NCBI GenBank assembly: GCA_026169045.1
Contig: JAPFDH010000090.1
Span: 22,436-86,435 of the forward strand
Length of the DNA: 64,000 nucleotides
Direction of reading: 5' to 3'
Origin: Lachnospiraceae bacterium
Lineage (GTDB): Bacteria > Bacillota > Clostridia > Lachnospirales > Lachnospiraceae
The notes beneath the pieces are model-generated. The model ran no database searches and was not told the DNA's origin. It worked only from the letters and a program-made list of their open reading frames with translations. Below are positions 44,560-53,668 of the stretch, piece by piece (within the stretch, counting starts at the first letter, position 1; each line of letters opens with the position of its first letter). The translations under genes and the position numbers were made by a program.

Positions 44560-46036
44560 CTTCCCTGCTCTCTGTTTTTTCTGATTCCTTTCCGTAATAG
44601 GAATGTCCATATTTTCCGTATCTTCCATATCTTCCATAAGATCGATAATAGCTATAGGAACCATATCCACCCGCTATTCCCGATACACCGTTGAATACAT
44701 AACCCAATAATTTATTGTCATTCTCATCCAATGCGGAAATACTGTCTATAATCCTTCGTTTCTGAATATAGTCCTGCATGATAATATAAATAATACCATC
44801 GGCATAATCCCTTAAAAGAAGAACATCCTCAAAACCTTCACTGGGAGGTGCATCTAAAATAATGTAATCCATCTCTTCTTTCATTTCAGACAAAACGGTA
44901 CCCAAAGCAGGCTGTGCTAAAATAGAAGATGGGCGTTTCACCTGTTTTTTTCCGCCTAGAAAATAAATTCCACCTTCCTTGATCTCCTGAACCGCCTCTT
45001 TCCATTTTACTTTTCCTTCCACCACCTGCACCAGTCCTTCCGGTTTTGCTGCATGGATTTCATCGGATAATTGTTGTTTTCGTAAATCTCCATCAATCAG
45101 CAATACTTTTTTTCCATGTGCTGCCAATTGATATGCCAAATTCAGGGAAACCACCGATTTTCCCTCTCCGGAAACGGTACTTGTCACCAAAAGTACCTTT
45201 CCGTTTCGTTCCTTCAATTCCCGTTCCATACGAATCTGAAGAGTTTCTATATTTTCAGCAAACCATGGATTCCCCCTACTGTTTCGAATACTTGGAAATG
45301 CCATTTTGTTGTTTTTCTGTTTTTTTCCGCGTATTTTCCGGCGAACCTTTGGCAGGGAAACCAGGCAGGTTAAATTCAGAGCCTGTTTCAATTCTTCCTG
45401 TTTATGTACCGTTTTTCTGAAAAATGCATATACGATAATCCAAACAAATCCTACTGCTGCGCCCATCATTGCCCCACGTTTTACACTTCGTGTGTAATTC
45501 GGCTGATTATAGGGTTCCTGCGGATAAGAAGGCATATCTATCATATAAAATTTTGTTTCTCCGATAACAAATCTTGCCACATCCGGATACACACGTATCG
45601 CAGATTCTAAAATGGCTTTTGCTGTTTCCGGATCCCTGCTGACTGCACTCATTGTCACCATATTGGACTGGGAAATCGTCTGTGCTGTCACCGAACCCTG
45701 TATCGTATCCGTACCCATATCTTCCTTCATCGCATCGGTTAAAAGTTCACTGCTCAATATGTAGGGAAACGTCTTTGCCAGCTGATCTGCTGTGGAACTG
45801 TCATAATAATAATTATAAGAGTCATTTTCGGAAGTACTCGTCGTCACGGTAAATGTCGCCTCGGAACGATACATGGGAACATAGCTTTTTACAGCCCGCA
45901 AATACATGACCGTTCCTCCCAAAAAAGCCAGCACAAAAACGAGCCACCAAAATTTTTTTATTCCACGCAAAAAATCTTGCAAAAGAACCAGCAGATCAAT
46001 TTCCATTTCTTCATTTATCTGTTTTTCCTGTTCCAT
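44543..46036 (-). CDS. Wzz-domain/BY-type tyrosine autokinase, second copy
   Basis: A 497-aa fusion of a chain-length (Wzz/CpsC) domain and a cytoplasmic BY-kinase (CpsD). Two membrane helices (near residues 28-48 and 200-220) flank the extracellular loop. Kinase motifs: Walker A STVSGEGKSV, A' VLLIDGDLRK, B YIILDAPP. The C-terminal Tyr cluster is unusually long (YGSYSYYRSYGRYGRYGKYGHSYYG split by Gly/Arg/Lys), the autophosphorylation region. Start at 46036 follows GGAG, 13 bases after the upstream kinase gene. Confidence 0.88.
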   Translation of the reverse strand: MEQEKQINEEMEIDLLVLLQDFLRGIKKFWWLVFVLAFLGGTVMYLRAVKSYVPMYRSEATFTVTTSTSENDSYNYYYDSSTADQLAKTFPYILSSELLTDAMKEDMGTDTIQGSVTAQTISQSNMVTMSAVSRDPETAKAILESAIRVYPDVARFVIGETKFYMIDMPSYPQEPYNQPNYTRSVKRGAMMGAAVGFVWIIVYAFFRKTVHKQEELKQALNLTCLVSLPKVRRKIRGKKQKNNKMAFPSIRNSRGNPWFAENIETLQIRMERELKERNGKVLLVTSTVSGEGKSVVSLNLAYQLAAHGKKVLLIDGDLRKQQLSDEIHAAKPEGLVQVVEGKVKWKEAVQEIKEGGIYFLGGKKQVKRPSSILAQPALGTVLSEMKEEMDYIILDAPPSEGFEDVLLLRDYADGIIYIIMQDYIQKRRIIDSISALDENDNKLLGYVFNGVSGIAGGYGSYSYYRSYGRYGRYGKYGHSYYGKESEKTESREDEEDK

Positions 46037-46049
46037 ACTTTTTTCTCCA

Positions 46050-47447
46050 TCATCTTCTGCCTTTTTTGTCCTGATATCCATAATAACCATAGGATGCCGA
46101 TGTTACTTTCCATGGATACTCTCTATGAAAAGCATTTAAAATATACCCGGCAAAATCCACACCTGACTGAGTCACCACATCAGAAATATCATTGATTACT
46201 CCGATTGAACTCCAATCCTGACGAACGACTACCGCTACGGTATCCACCTCTCCCATTATGATTTCCGCATCCGTCGTCATATTCATGGGCGACGTATCCA
46301 CAATAACGTAATCCACCAACTTACGACAGCTGCGCAGAAACTGTTTCATCGTTTCTCCGTTCAAGTCTTTTCCGGATTCCCGTATGCTTTGGTACTGATA
46401 TACCACAAACAATCCCTCTTTTTCTTTTACCACAGTATCCTGGATTTCGCACTTTCCCTCCAAAAATTCTGAAAGGGAGTGGGCCGTATCTTTCTCTTTC
46501 TCAAATATTTTATACAGAGAAGGTTTTCTCAGATCACTGTCAATAAGCAAAACTTTTTTTCCTTTTTCCGCCATAGCCAGCGCAATATTGACAGCCACAG
46601 AAGATTTTCCCTCATTCTCTTCTGCGCTGGTAATCAGAAGGATCTTTTGGTTTCTCCGTTTCATATGATGTTCCACCAGGGTGCTGACTTTTCGAACCGA
46701 TTCACTAAATGCCATACTGTGAAGACGGGATGTAATCAACAATGCCTTTTTTCTTCTCTTGATAGCAGTCTTCAAAGTACGATTTTTCGTTTCGTAAGGA
46801 ATCACACCGATCACATGTCCATCCAGCTGACGTCTGGCTGTTTCCTTTGTCTTTACGGTAAAACGAAGGTATGACATCAGTATAATAGCGGCAGCAGCCA
46901 ATCCCCCTCCTGCAGCCATCCCCATTTTCTGTATTTTTCCGATATTCTGAACATTCGATGGGCTGTATGGAACCGATGGCTCTTTTACCATATCCAGACG
47001 GGCATTGGAAAACAGATAATCGGATACCGAATCATAATTTCTCAGTGCCGACCATATCATCAGATACGTTTCACGGGGTGTCTCTGCTGTGGCACTTAAA
47101 ATCAAAAGATTGGTTTCCTCAATCACCGTTGCCCCCAGTGTTCCGTTTATGCTTTCTCCTCCCAAATCCTCTTCAATTTTCTTTTTCAACGCATCACTTT
47201 TGAATACTTCCCCCAAAACCTGTGCCATCTCATTGGTCAGGCTCAGCGAGGTATAAACACTTCCGCTGCTTCCCTTTGCTGTCACCGCTACCGTCGCAGA
47301 TGCTGTATATTTTGGTACATAGCGAAGCCGATAGACGCCTGTCACACCCAAATAAACGGAAATGGCTGCAAGAATAATCACCCAGCAGTTTTTCAAAAGA
47401 TCGACACAGATACTCCTAATATTGATGTCTTCCAAACGATTTTCCAT
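46050..47447 (-). CDS. Wzz-domain/BY-type tyrosine autokinase, first copy
   Basis: A 465-aa protein of the same layout as the next gene. Wzz domain with helices near 20-40 and 175-195, then kinase with Walker A SAEENEGKSS (274-283), A' VLLIDSDLRKPSLYKIF and B YVIVDTSP. Its tyrosine-rich tail is short (YGYYGYQDKKGRR). Two full-length BY-kinases in tandem are unusual; the different tails suggest different regulation. It follows an Ig-like protein gene by 12 bases. Confidence 0.88.
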   Translation of the reverse strand: MENRLEDINIRSICVDLLKNCWVIILAAISVYLGVTGVYRLRYVPKYTASATVAVTAKGSSGSVYTSLSLTNEMAQVLGEVFKSDALKKKIEEDLGGESINGTLGATVIEETNLLILSATAETPRETYLMIWSALRNYDSVSDYLFSNARLDMVKEPSVPYSPSNVQNIGKIQKMGMAAGGGLAAAAIILMSYLRFTVKTKETARRQLDGHVIGVIPYETKNRTLKTAIKRRKKALLITSRLHSMAFSESVRKVSTLVEHHMKRRNQKILLITSAEENEGKSSVAVNIALAMAEKGKKVLLIDSDLRKPSLYKIFEKEKDTAHSLSEFLEGKCEIQDTVVKEKEGLFVVYQYQSIRESGKDLNGETMKQFLRSCRKLVDYVIVDTSPMNMTTDAEIIMGEVDTVAVVVRQDWSSIGVINDISDVVTQSGVDFAGYILNAFHREYPWKVTSASYGYYGYQDKKGRR

Positions 47448-47459
47448 CCGCTTCTCCTC

Positions 47460-48281
47460 CTATTCCTGCACGATCACCGGCAGCCATGTAATTCCTTTCT
47501 GCCCTTCTGCATTTTCTGCTGTATATTTTACTTCATAACATCCGGAAACCGCCGGATCCACATTGGATTCCACAGTTATTGTTACATCTGTTTCTTCATC
47601 TCCATCTTTTTGATATACCGCTTCCACATATCCCTGTGCATCAAAATCACTATTTTTTTCCAAATATATCAAATTGGTTTTAAGCTCCAGCGTCAATTCC
47701 ATCCACTCTTCCTCTACCACATGAACAGGAAATGTAACATCCACAAAATCCCCGAAACTATTGGAAACCTCCACATCCATGGTGTAATCTCCCGCCTGTG
47801 CATAACTAATGGTATGATCTGTCATCTTAACCTGATCACTGATATCCCCATCCAATACATCCGTTGCTCCCACATAGGTACTTGCATTTCCGCTTTTTCC
47901 CTCTTCAAATACCAACGGTGCATGTAACGTAAACCGGGGAGAGATATAATCCGTAAATTCCACTTCCCGTGTCAGTGTTGCCGCCTGATTGGCAGAATCA
48001 AATACCACATAAGTAGCGCGGCAGACTCCGGTAGAAACAAATCGGGATAAGCCACCCAAAAGAATTTCTTCGGTCAAATCCCCATCTTCCTCATCCCAGG
48101 CCTGCAATCCCTCCATAATCTCTTCATTGGTATAGGAACAGGATAAGGAAATACGTTCCGTTTCACTGGTAATCTGCGGGCGATTGGGATCTTTCTGTGT
48201 CTGTTCTTCATAGACTGCCCATCCATATACCCCTACTGCCATCACAAATATAATTACTACTGCTATTCGTATTATTCTCAT
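47460..48281 (-). CDS. Membrane-anchored protein with Ig-like domains, A
   Basis: A 273-aa protein: N-terminal helix IRIAVVIIFVMAVGVYGWAVY, then extracytoplasmic repeats of the DUF5011/Cry22 Ig-like type (AWDEEDGDLTEEIL...TYVVFDSANQAATLTREVEFTDY and GATDVLDGDISDQVKMTDHT...GDYTMDVEVSNSFGD). The acidic DGDL/DGDI turns are typical. First gene of the EPS-control block Ig-BYK-BYK-Ig-CpsB. I see no glycosyltransferase or flippase in the window. I found no convincing promoter in the 180 bp upstream on this strand. Confidence 0.7.
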   Translation of the reverse strand: MRIIRIAVVIIFVMAVGVYGWAVYEEQTQKDPNRPQITSETERISLSCSYTNEEIMEGLQAWDEEDGDLTEEILLGGLSRFVSTGVCRATYVVFDSANQAATLTREVEFTDYISPRFTLHAPLVFEEGKSGNASTYVGATDVLDGDISDQVKMTDHTISYAQAGDYTMDVEVSNSFGDFVDVTFPVHVVEEEWMELTLELKTNLIYLEKNSDFDAQGYVEAVYQKDGDEETDVTITVESNVDPAVSGCYEVKYTAENAEGQKGITWLPVIVQE

Positions 48282-48324
48282 ATCTTCCGCTTTCCTTTCC
48301 GGAATTTCTTTTCTTTTCCAAATA

Positions 48325-48353
48325 TGGACAACTTTTGTTCTATTTGTTATAAT
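48325..48353 (+). promoter_or_regulatory. Sigma-A promoter for the nucleotidyltransferase gene
   Basis: TGGACA (48325-48330), 17-bp spacer, perfect TATAAT (48348-48353). Confidence 0.75.
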
Positions 48354-48414
48354 CTATCTATATCATGATGTTTGCTAAAGCGATATGCTTTCATCTTTTT
48401 TTCACATTAAGATG

Positions 48415-48442
48415 TTGGGGTCAAAAGGTATTTTGCCCCCAA
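48415..48442 (+). promoter_or_regulatory. Hairpin in the nucleotidyltransferase mRNA leader
   Basis: Stem TTGGGGTCAAAA/TTTTGCCCCCAA (one mismatch), loop ggta, ending nine bases before the SD AAAGGAGG. It could modulate translation or stability; no U-run follows, so it is not a normal terminator. Confidence 0.5.
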
Positions 48443-48461
48443 GGATAAAGGAGGATGTCCT

Positions 48462-49691
48462 ATGTATTCCGATTTTTTCACATTGATTCGTCATTATTTT
48501 CATCAAACTCCCTGTCTATTTTCTAACCCTGACTGGGAAAAAATCTATGAACTGGCAAAAAACCATCATATCCTGCCTCTGATCTATGAGGCAGCCCGCA
48601 CCCTTCCCGAATTTCAGCAGGCTTCCCCTTCCCTTCAGATGAACTTTCAATCCAAAGCGATTGGTCTCATCGTAGGACAGCAGACCCGCACAGACTTTTT
48701 CCTGGAAACCTATGGCCATCTGACAAAGAAGGGACTCAGACCTCTGATTTTAAAAGGATTGATCTGTCGTCTTCTTTATCCCCAACCGGACTGTCGCCCT
48801 TCCAGCGATGAAGATTTATGGATTGATCCAAAGGATTTTCCCCTTTATGATTCCATTTTAAAAAAATGCGGATACCACTGTGTATTGGAACAGGTATCGC
48901 CTTCCATGCTGAAAAACGCTCAGACCATTAACTACGAACATCCCCTGTTAACTCTGGAACTTCATATCAATCCCTTTAGCACGAAAAGCGATACCCACAA
49001 AGCCATGAATCGGATTTTCTCCCAGGCTCTCTCTCAAGCCCATACCTTTCATTATAACGGACAGACACTGTATACCCTTTCCCCCACCCATCACTGTCTT
49101 TTTCTCTTTGTCCATCTCTATAAACATTTTTTATCCGCCGGTGCCGGTATTCGCCAGCTTTTGGACCTCTGTCTGTTCCAACAGGCTTATCAGGAAGAAA
49201 TTGACCAAACCGTAGTGGATGCCGGTATTCGCAGTCTTAAACTAACCACCTTTTATGCTGCTCTCATGAAAATCGGAAGAGACACGCTGGGCTTTTCCAG
49301 CCTTCCGCAAAAATCATCACCGGACACCCGTCCGCTCCTTTTGGAGCTGGTCGACGCCGGATGTTATGGTTCCCACAGCGATACCCGCCGTTACAGCTCC
49401 GTCTTTACCCAAGCCACCCTCCATCCGTCCGCCATCAAAGGACCGCTCCACTTTCTTTCCATCCTGTTTTTGCCTTTTTCTTCCATGTGTATTCTTTATC
49501 CCCAATTAAGCCATCGCCCCTGGCTCCTTCCCTTTTTCTGGATCAAACGCTGGAAGCGAATCGGCAGACAGATGCTTCATGGAAACATTCATCTCATGCA
49601 AAGCTACCAGACAGGAAAGAATCGAATTCGTCTGTTCCGTCTCTATAAGATCCGGCCCATAGAAAAGGAGGATCCTTCCCACAGGCACTGA
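48462..49691 (+). CDS. Nucleotidyltransferase family protein (NTP_transf_5 type)
   Basis: A 409-aa protein. The nucleotidyltransferase core reads LILKGLICRLLYPQPDCRPSSDEDLWID (residues ~95-125), with the KG, R and S-DED-W residues of PF14907 proteins, preceded by a helical domain. Members of this family are found in lasso-peptide and other RiPP loci together with HPr-kinase-like proteins; in pseudomycoidin such an enzyme adds sugar units to a phosphorylated peptide. Here it is convergent with the exporter of the RiPP locus (6-bp gap), with its own promoter. Assignment to the locus is by association. Confidence 0.75.
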   Translation: MYSDFFTLIRHYFHQTPCLFSNPDWEKIYELAKNHHILPLIYEAARTLPEFQQASPSLQMNFQSKAIGLIVGQQTRTDFFLETYGHLTKKGLRPLILKGLICRLLYPQPDCRPSSDEDLWIDPKDFPLYDSILKKCGYHCVLEQVSPSMLKNAQTINYEHPLLTLELHINPFSTKSDTHKAMNRIFSQALSQAHTFHYNGQTLYTLSPTHHCLFLFVHLYKHFLSAGAGIRQLLDLCLFQQAYQEEIDQTVVDAGIRSLKLTTFYAALMKIGRDTLGFSSLPQKSSPDTRPLLLELVDAGCYGSHSDTRRYSSVFTQATLHPSAIKGPLHFLSILFLPFSSMCILYPQLSHRPWLLPFFWIKRWKRIGRQMLHGNIHLMQSYQTGKNRIRLFRLYKIRPIEKEDPSHRH

Positions 49692-49697
49692 CCTTTT

Positions 49698-51434
49698 TTA
49701 CATATTTCCTGTTCCGCTGTCCTCTTTCATCCTGCCGCCTTCCACCCGGTAAATACGGTTACAGACAGCAAAGACACTGGGACGATGGGCCGCCACAATG
49801 ATCAGGCGATTGGGATCATGTTTTACAATATTTTCAATCACCCTTTGCTCTGTTTCCATATCCAGAGCACTGGTGGCTTCATCCAAAAGCAGAATCGGGG
49901 CATCGGTCAGAATCGCCCGTGCTATGGAAATTCTCTGTTTCTGTCCTTCGGAAAACCGCTGTCCCAATTCCCGCACCTGGGTATTCAGCCCTTCTTCCAG
50001 CTTTTCCACAAATTCCCAGGCACAAGCCATCTGCAGTGCCTGAATCAATTCTTCTTCTTTCGCGTCGGGCTTCATCATCTTCAGATTATCCGCAATGGTA
50101 CCCTGGAATAACAAGTTTCCCTGGGGAATATAGCGAAACAGGCAGCGGGTGGAAGGTGAAACTTCCATACTTTTTCCTCCCACCCTTCCGATTCGAAGGG
50201 ATCCCTTCCGCAGCGCATATAACCCTAAAAACAGACGGAAGGTGGTCGTCTTTCCTTCTCCCGAAGGACCCACAAGTCCGATAATCTCCCCCGGTGCCCC
50301 GTAAAAAGAAGCACCTTCATAAATGGGAGTTCCATTCTCATACCAGAAAGTTCCATCTTTCATCTCCAGATACAGTCCGCCCTCTTCTTTCAGCTTTTTT
50401 GCCTCTTCCTCTCCCTTTCTGTCCTCTTTTGGCTTATCCACCAATTCCATCACACGGCCTGCACTGATTCCTGCCCGGATAGCTGTGGGCAAAAGACCGG
50501 TTACCGAAGAAAAGGATCCTCTTAAGGAACCTGCCATTCCCACCAGCATCGTCATACTTCCGTAACTGATTTCCCCCCGCCACAGTCTCCAAATGGCAAA
50601 TCCATAACAGGCATATCCCACTGCCTGTCCCACCAGAGACGTCACAACCGTCAAACCGGACTGAAAACGATTCTGATCCAGAGACATCTCCATAGATTCC
50701 TGCTGTACCCGATGAAATCGGCCGGTAAAATAAGGAATCAGATCAAAGGCTTTGATAATCTGCAAATTCTGAAAAATCTCCTGGTCTACAGTCATTTTTG
50801 TGCTGGCCAGATTCTGATTTTTTTCCTGGTATTCCCGCATCCGTCTGGCCATATACCGACTGGATAAAAGCGTAATGGGGGCACCTGCCAGTGCAATCAG
50901 TGCCATCACCGGATCATTCTGCATCATAATCAGAAACGCACCGCCAAAACTGATGAATACCGAAATCACATTGGGAATAAAACTTAAAATACTATTGGAA
51001 ATCATTCCCGTATCCCCGTTCATCCGGTACAAAATATCACCGGAGCGGTAGGATGCGATGGATTCCCACTCTACCGATAAAATCTGGGTAAAAATATCGG
51101 CTTTAATTTCGTTTGTAATCTTCAAACGGATTTTCAGGGAAATTCTCTGCTTCACCACATTGATGAGAATCTGTCCCACGCCCACGCCCACATACAGCGA
51201 GGCCGCCGAAGCAATATCGGAAGCATTGTATCCCGTCACCGCATCAATCAAAGTCCTGGAAACCAGAGAAGTTCCCAGTCCCAAAAGGGAACCGGAAACT
51301 CCCAGTCCTGTATAGACAGCCACCAGGAGCCAGTAGCGCCGGATATACTGCCCCAGCCATTTCCACTGGGACAGCAGTTCCCGCAATCTCCCCTCCCGTA
51401 TCCGTCTCCTGTAATGTGCAATTTTATTTAACAT
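49698..51434 (-). CDS. ABC exporter (fused permease and ATPase) of the RiPP locus
   Basis: A 578-aa half-transporter with a six-helix membrane domain (residues ~30-310) and an ATPase with Walker A GPSGEGKTT, signature FSEGQKQR and Walker B LLLDEATSALD. No C39 peptidase domain is present at the N-terminus, so leader cleavage would need another protease. It overlaps the HPr-kinase-like gene by 11 bases. Lasso-type D proteins have the same layout; likely exports the modified peptide as a homodimer. Downstream end converges on the nucleotidyltransferase. Confidence 0.85.
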   Translation of the reverse strand: MLNKIAHYRRRIREGRLRELLSQWKWLGQYIRRYWLLVAVYTGLGVSGSLLGLGTSLVSRTLIDAVTGYNASDIASAASLYVGVGVGQILINVVKQRISLKIRLKITNEIKADIFTQILSVEWESIASYRSGDILYRMNGDTGMISNSILSFIPNVISVFISFGGAFLIMMQNDPVMALIALAGAPITLLSSRYMARRMREYQEKNQNLASTKMTVDQEIFQNLQIIKAFDLIPYFTGRFHRVQQESMEMSLDQNRFQSGLTVVTSLVGQAVGYACYGFAIWRLWRGEISYGSMTMLVGMAGSLRGSFSSVTGLLPTAIRAGISAGRVMELVDKPKEDRKGEEEAKKLKEEGGLYLEMKDGTFWYENGTPIYEGASFYGAPGEIIGLVGPSGEGKTTTFRLFLGLYALRKGSLRIGRVGGKSMEVSPSTRCLFRYIPQGNLLFQGTIADNLKMMKPDAKEEELIQALQMACAWEFVEKLEEGLNTQVRELGQRFSEGQKQRISIARAILTDAPILLLDEATSALDMETEQRVIENIVKHDPNRLIIVAAHRPSVFAVCNRIYRVEGGRMKEDSGTGNM

Positions 51435-52224
51435 GAAAAACCACCTGTTCCGTCAGTCTCACCGCATCTTCATCGGGTCTGCAGGATAATTCATACACCG
51501 GAATCTTCTTTAACAGATGATCCAGTGTCTCTAAACAAAGCTCCATTCCGCCTTCCAGCCACTGGGGATAAAAGACACTATTGGACACTTCCGTTACCTT
51601 TTCAAATCCCGTCAGTTCCCGAATGGAGTTTTCCTTCGCCTGTTTTAACACTACCATGACTGCCACCGGCACACTGGTATTCTCACAGTAGGGAGAAGAT
51701 CCATGCCAGGGAGTTCCCCATCCCAGGAACCCATCGGCCGTCTCCTGAACAAAAACTGCATCTCCATTGATAATCAAAGCATCCCGATAACGATTCCATA
51801 GCTCTGCCTGAGTCGTCTTCCCAATGCCGGAAGGCCCCAGAAACATAATGCCTTTTCCATTCCAGTCAATAAGAGAGCTATGGAACAATACCATATTTTT
51901 TTTCACTGCTTGTGCATAAAACATTTGGAGAAGAAATAAATCCAAATTTTCTTTTTGTTCAATTTGGATAACTTTACCGATAGACCAATCCGAACTTACA
52001 AGCATAATATCGTTTCCCATTTTTAAGCAATGAGTACCCATTTGGGTAATGGTAAAAAATTCTATTCCTTTAATAAATTCTGTTTTCTGAAACTCAACGA
52101 CAATATCATATTGATTGGTAAAATCTTCTTCAACAAACTTTTCCCAATATTCTTTTTGTGAATTCCATATATTGATTTTTAAAATAATACCACATATCTT
52201 ACATACCAGCATATTTTTATTCAA
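51424..52224 (-). CDS. HPr kinase-like protein of RiPP type
   Basis: A 266-aa protein with P-loop GPSGIGKTT (130-138), NGDAVF and GWGTPWHGSS, as in HprK-like kinases that phosphorylate lasso peptides (PadeK, ThcoK type). The N-terminal ~108 residues replace the usual N domain. The start is probably TTG 52224, overlapping the TGA of the preceding gene; ATG 52212 is an alternative without an SD. Base composition changes sharply near residue 108: AT-rich before, GC-richer after, suggesting mosaic origin. Confidence 0.75.
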   Translation of the reverse strand: MNKNMLVCKICGIILKINIWNSQKEYWEKFVEEDFTNQYDIVVEFQKTEFIKGIEFFTITQMGTHCLKMGNDIMLVSSDWSIGKVIQIEQKENLDLFLLQMFYAQAVKKNMVLFHSSLIDWNGKGIMFLGPSGIGKTTQAELWNRYRDALIINGDAVFVQETADGFLGWGTPWHGSSPYCENTSVPVAVMVVLKQAKENSIRELTGFEKVTEVSNSVFYPQWLEGGMELCLETLDHLLKKIPVYELSCRPDEDAVRLTEQVVFHVK

Positions 52225-52595
52225 TGATGAACACAGTTCCCTCCTCCACTCCCATATACTACATCTTCAAAGTTCCTCATATAGTCCCTAGCAGTTTCAT
52301 AGTCCAGTGCTCCTAAAAAATCTTGCCAATCAGAAAAAACTTTATTTAAATTTCTATCTTGTCCTGCTTCTGCTAATTTGTCCAGATAGTCTATGACTGC
52401 TTGATCATCCGCAAATTTTCCCATTGGACCTGTTTCAATGTCAGTAAACCATCCTACTCCAATAAAACCATTATCATTCCAATCGTAATATACACCTCCA
52501 ACTGCTGTACCTCCTGATGGAATCACCGCATCATTCGATGCACTATAGGCCTCCACAGGACTGTATGGCATTGGCACATAATTTGATCCATTCAT
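52221..52595 (-). CDS. 124-aa protein of unknown family, candidate RiPP substrate
   Basis: Starts MNGSNYVPMPYSPVEAYS behind an AGGTGA site. The N half is rich in Gly, Asn, Asp and aromatic residues (GVYYDWNDNGFIGVGWFTD), the C half is helical and acidic, and the end reads YGSGGGNCVHH, with the only Cys. Its position between the radical SAM gene and the kinase gene, translationally coupled on both sides, suggests substrate or partner. It is long for a precursor and may instead be an accessory. The Gly-rich tail codons form GGAGGAGGG, an SD-like sequence for the kinase gene. Low GC. Confidence 0.5.
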   Translation of the reverse strand: MNGSNYVPMPYSPVEAYSASNDAVIPSGGTAVGGVYYDWNDNGFIGVGWFTDIETGPMGKFADDQAVIDYLDKLAEAGQDRNLNKVFSDWQDFLGALDYETARDYMRNFEDVVYGSGGGNCVHH

Positions 52596-52599
52596 AGTT

Positions 52600-53664
52600 T
52601 CACTCACCTTTCTCTTCTTTCCAATATTTCTTTATTCGATCGCAAAATTTCTCATTTACCTGATACAAACTGCCACACTCGGTTTCCAGTGTGGCGGCAC
52701 ATTTAAAACACACGGAAGCTGCTTCACAGCTTTTACATTCCTTCGGCCACTGTAGTTGTTCTTCGAAGCGAATCAGTTCCACCCATGCATTTTGGAAGGT
52801 CTGCTCTTTCACGGAAATGTGCGGTTCTCTCATAAAGCCGCAAAATTTCATGATCCCATCCCAGCTGATCCAGTAGCCCAGCCGGTAATCCCGGCAATAG
52901 GTACAAGGTTTTCTTGTAATATCCACCGGATTTTTCAAATACTTTCGTATTTCTTTTCTTTTTTCTTCGTCCAGCTTTTCCGTTACCCGAAGTTCATTCA
53001 CATCGTAAGAAGCGCCCCGCACCGACTGCCGGATCCCACCGGTAGCCATCCATGGTAGGCCATGCTGAAACGCATAAAAAGCCATCCGTTTCACATCATC
53101 CTCATTCTGGCGGATCACGGTACTGACCAGCTGTATGGGAATTTTCCTCTCCCACAGATGGCGAAGCCCCTCATCTACACGAGTAAAACCTTTTTCCACA
53201 CGACACACCTTTTCGTATACCGCATCACTGGATCCATATAAGGTTACTTTTGCCAAACGCGGCGGGTATTCTTCCAGCAGAGAAAGTATGTTTCCCCGTA
53301 TCATGGATGCATTGGTCTGCAAGGTTATGAAAAATCCCATCTGGGACAATTCCCGATAAATCACTTCAAATTCCGGATGCATCAGCGGTTCTCCGCCTGT
53401 AATGCAAAGCCATGTGGTCCCTGCCTCCTTTGCCTGTGCTGCGATGCGAAGCCATTCCTTTGCTGAAAGCTCCTTTCCAAATTTGGGAATCTCTTCTGCT
53501 TTCAGATGAACATAACACATACGGCAGTCAAAATTACACCGGGGAGTCAGTTCAAAGGTTCCCGAAATGGGAAGGGCATCGGCATAAGCTTTTTCCCAGA
53601 CAGCCTTATAAAAGGGATCCAGCCATTCCATCCGGCGGCAGGCCGGTTCGAATTCTTCTGTCAT
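52600..53664 (-). CDS. Radical SAM/SPASM peptide-modifying enzyme
   Basis: A 354-aa enzyme. The SAM-binding cluster is C43-x3-C47-x2-C50 in LTPRCNFDCRMC, followed by GGEPLMHPEF, and TLYGSSDAVYEKVCRV in the barrel. The C-terminal SPASM region has further cysteines (CTYCRDY, FCGFM, CKSCEAASVCFKCAATLETEC) for auxiliary Fe-S clusters. Such enzymes install thioether, C-C or other crosslinks in RiPP precursors. SD AGGAG precedes ATG 53664, five bases after the PqqD-like stop. An ATG 30 bases upstream would overlap pqqD and is less likely. Confidence 0.88.
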   Translation of the reverse strand: MTEEFEPACRRMEWLDPFYKAVWEKAYADALPISGTFELTPRCNFDCRMCYVHLKAEEIPKFGKELSAKEWLRIAAQAKEAGTTWLCITGGEPLMHPEFEVIYRELSQMGFFITLQTNASMIRGNILSLLEEYPPRLAKVTLYGSSDAVYEKVCRVEKGFTRVDEGLRHLWERKIPIQLVSTVIRQNEDDVKRMAFYAFQHGLPWMATGGIRQSVRGASYDVNELRVTEKLDEEKRKEIRKYLKNPVDITRKPCTYCRDYRLGYWISWDGIMKFCGFMREPHISVKEQTFQNAWVELIRFEEQLQWPKECKSCEAASVCFKCAATLETECGSLYQVNEKFCDRIKKYWKEEKGE

Positions 53665-53668
53665 CTGC

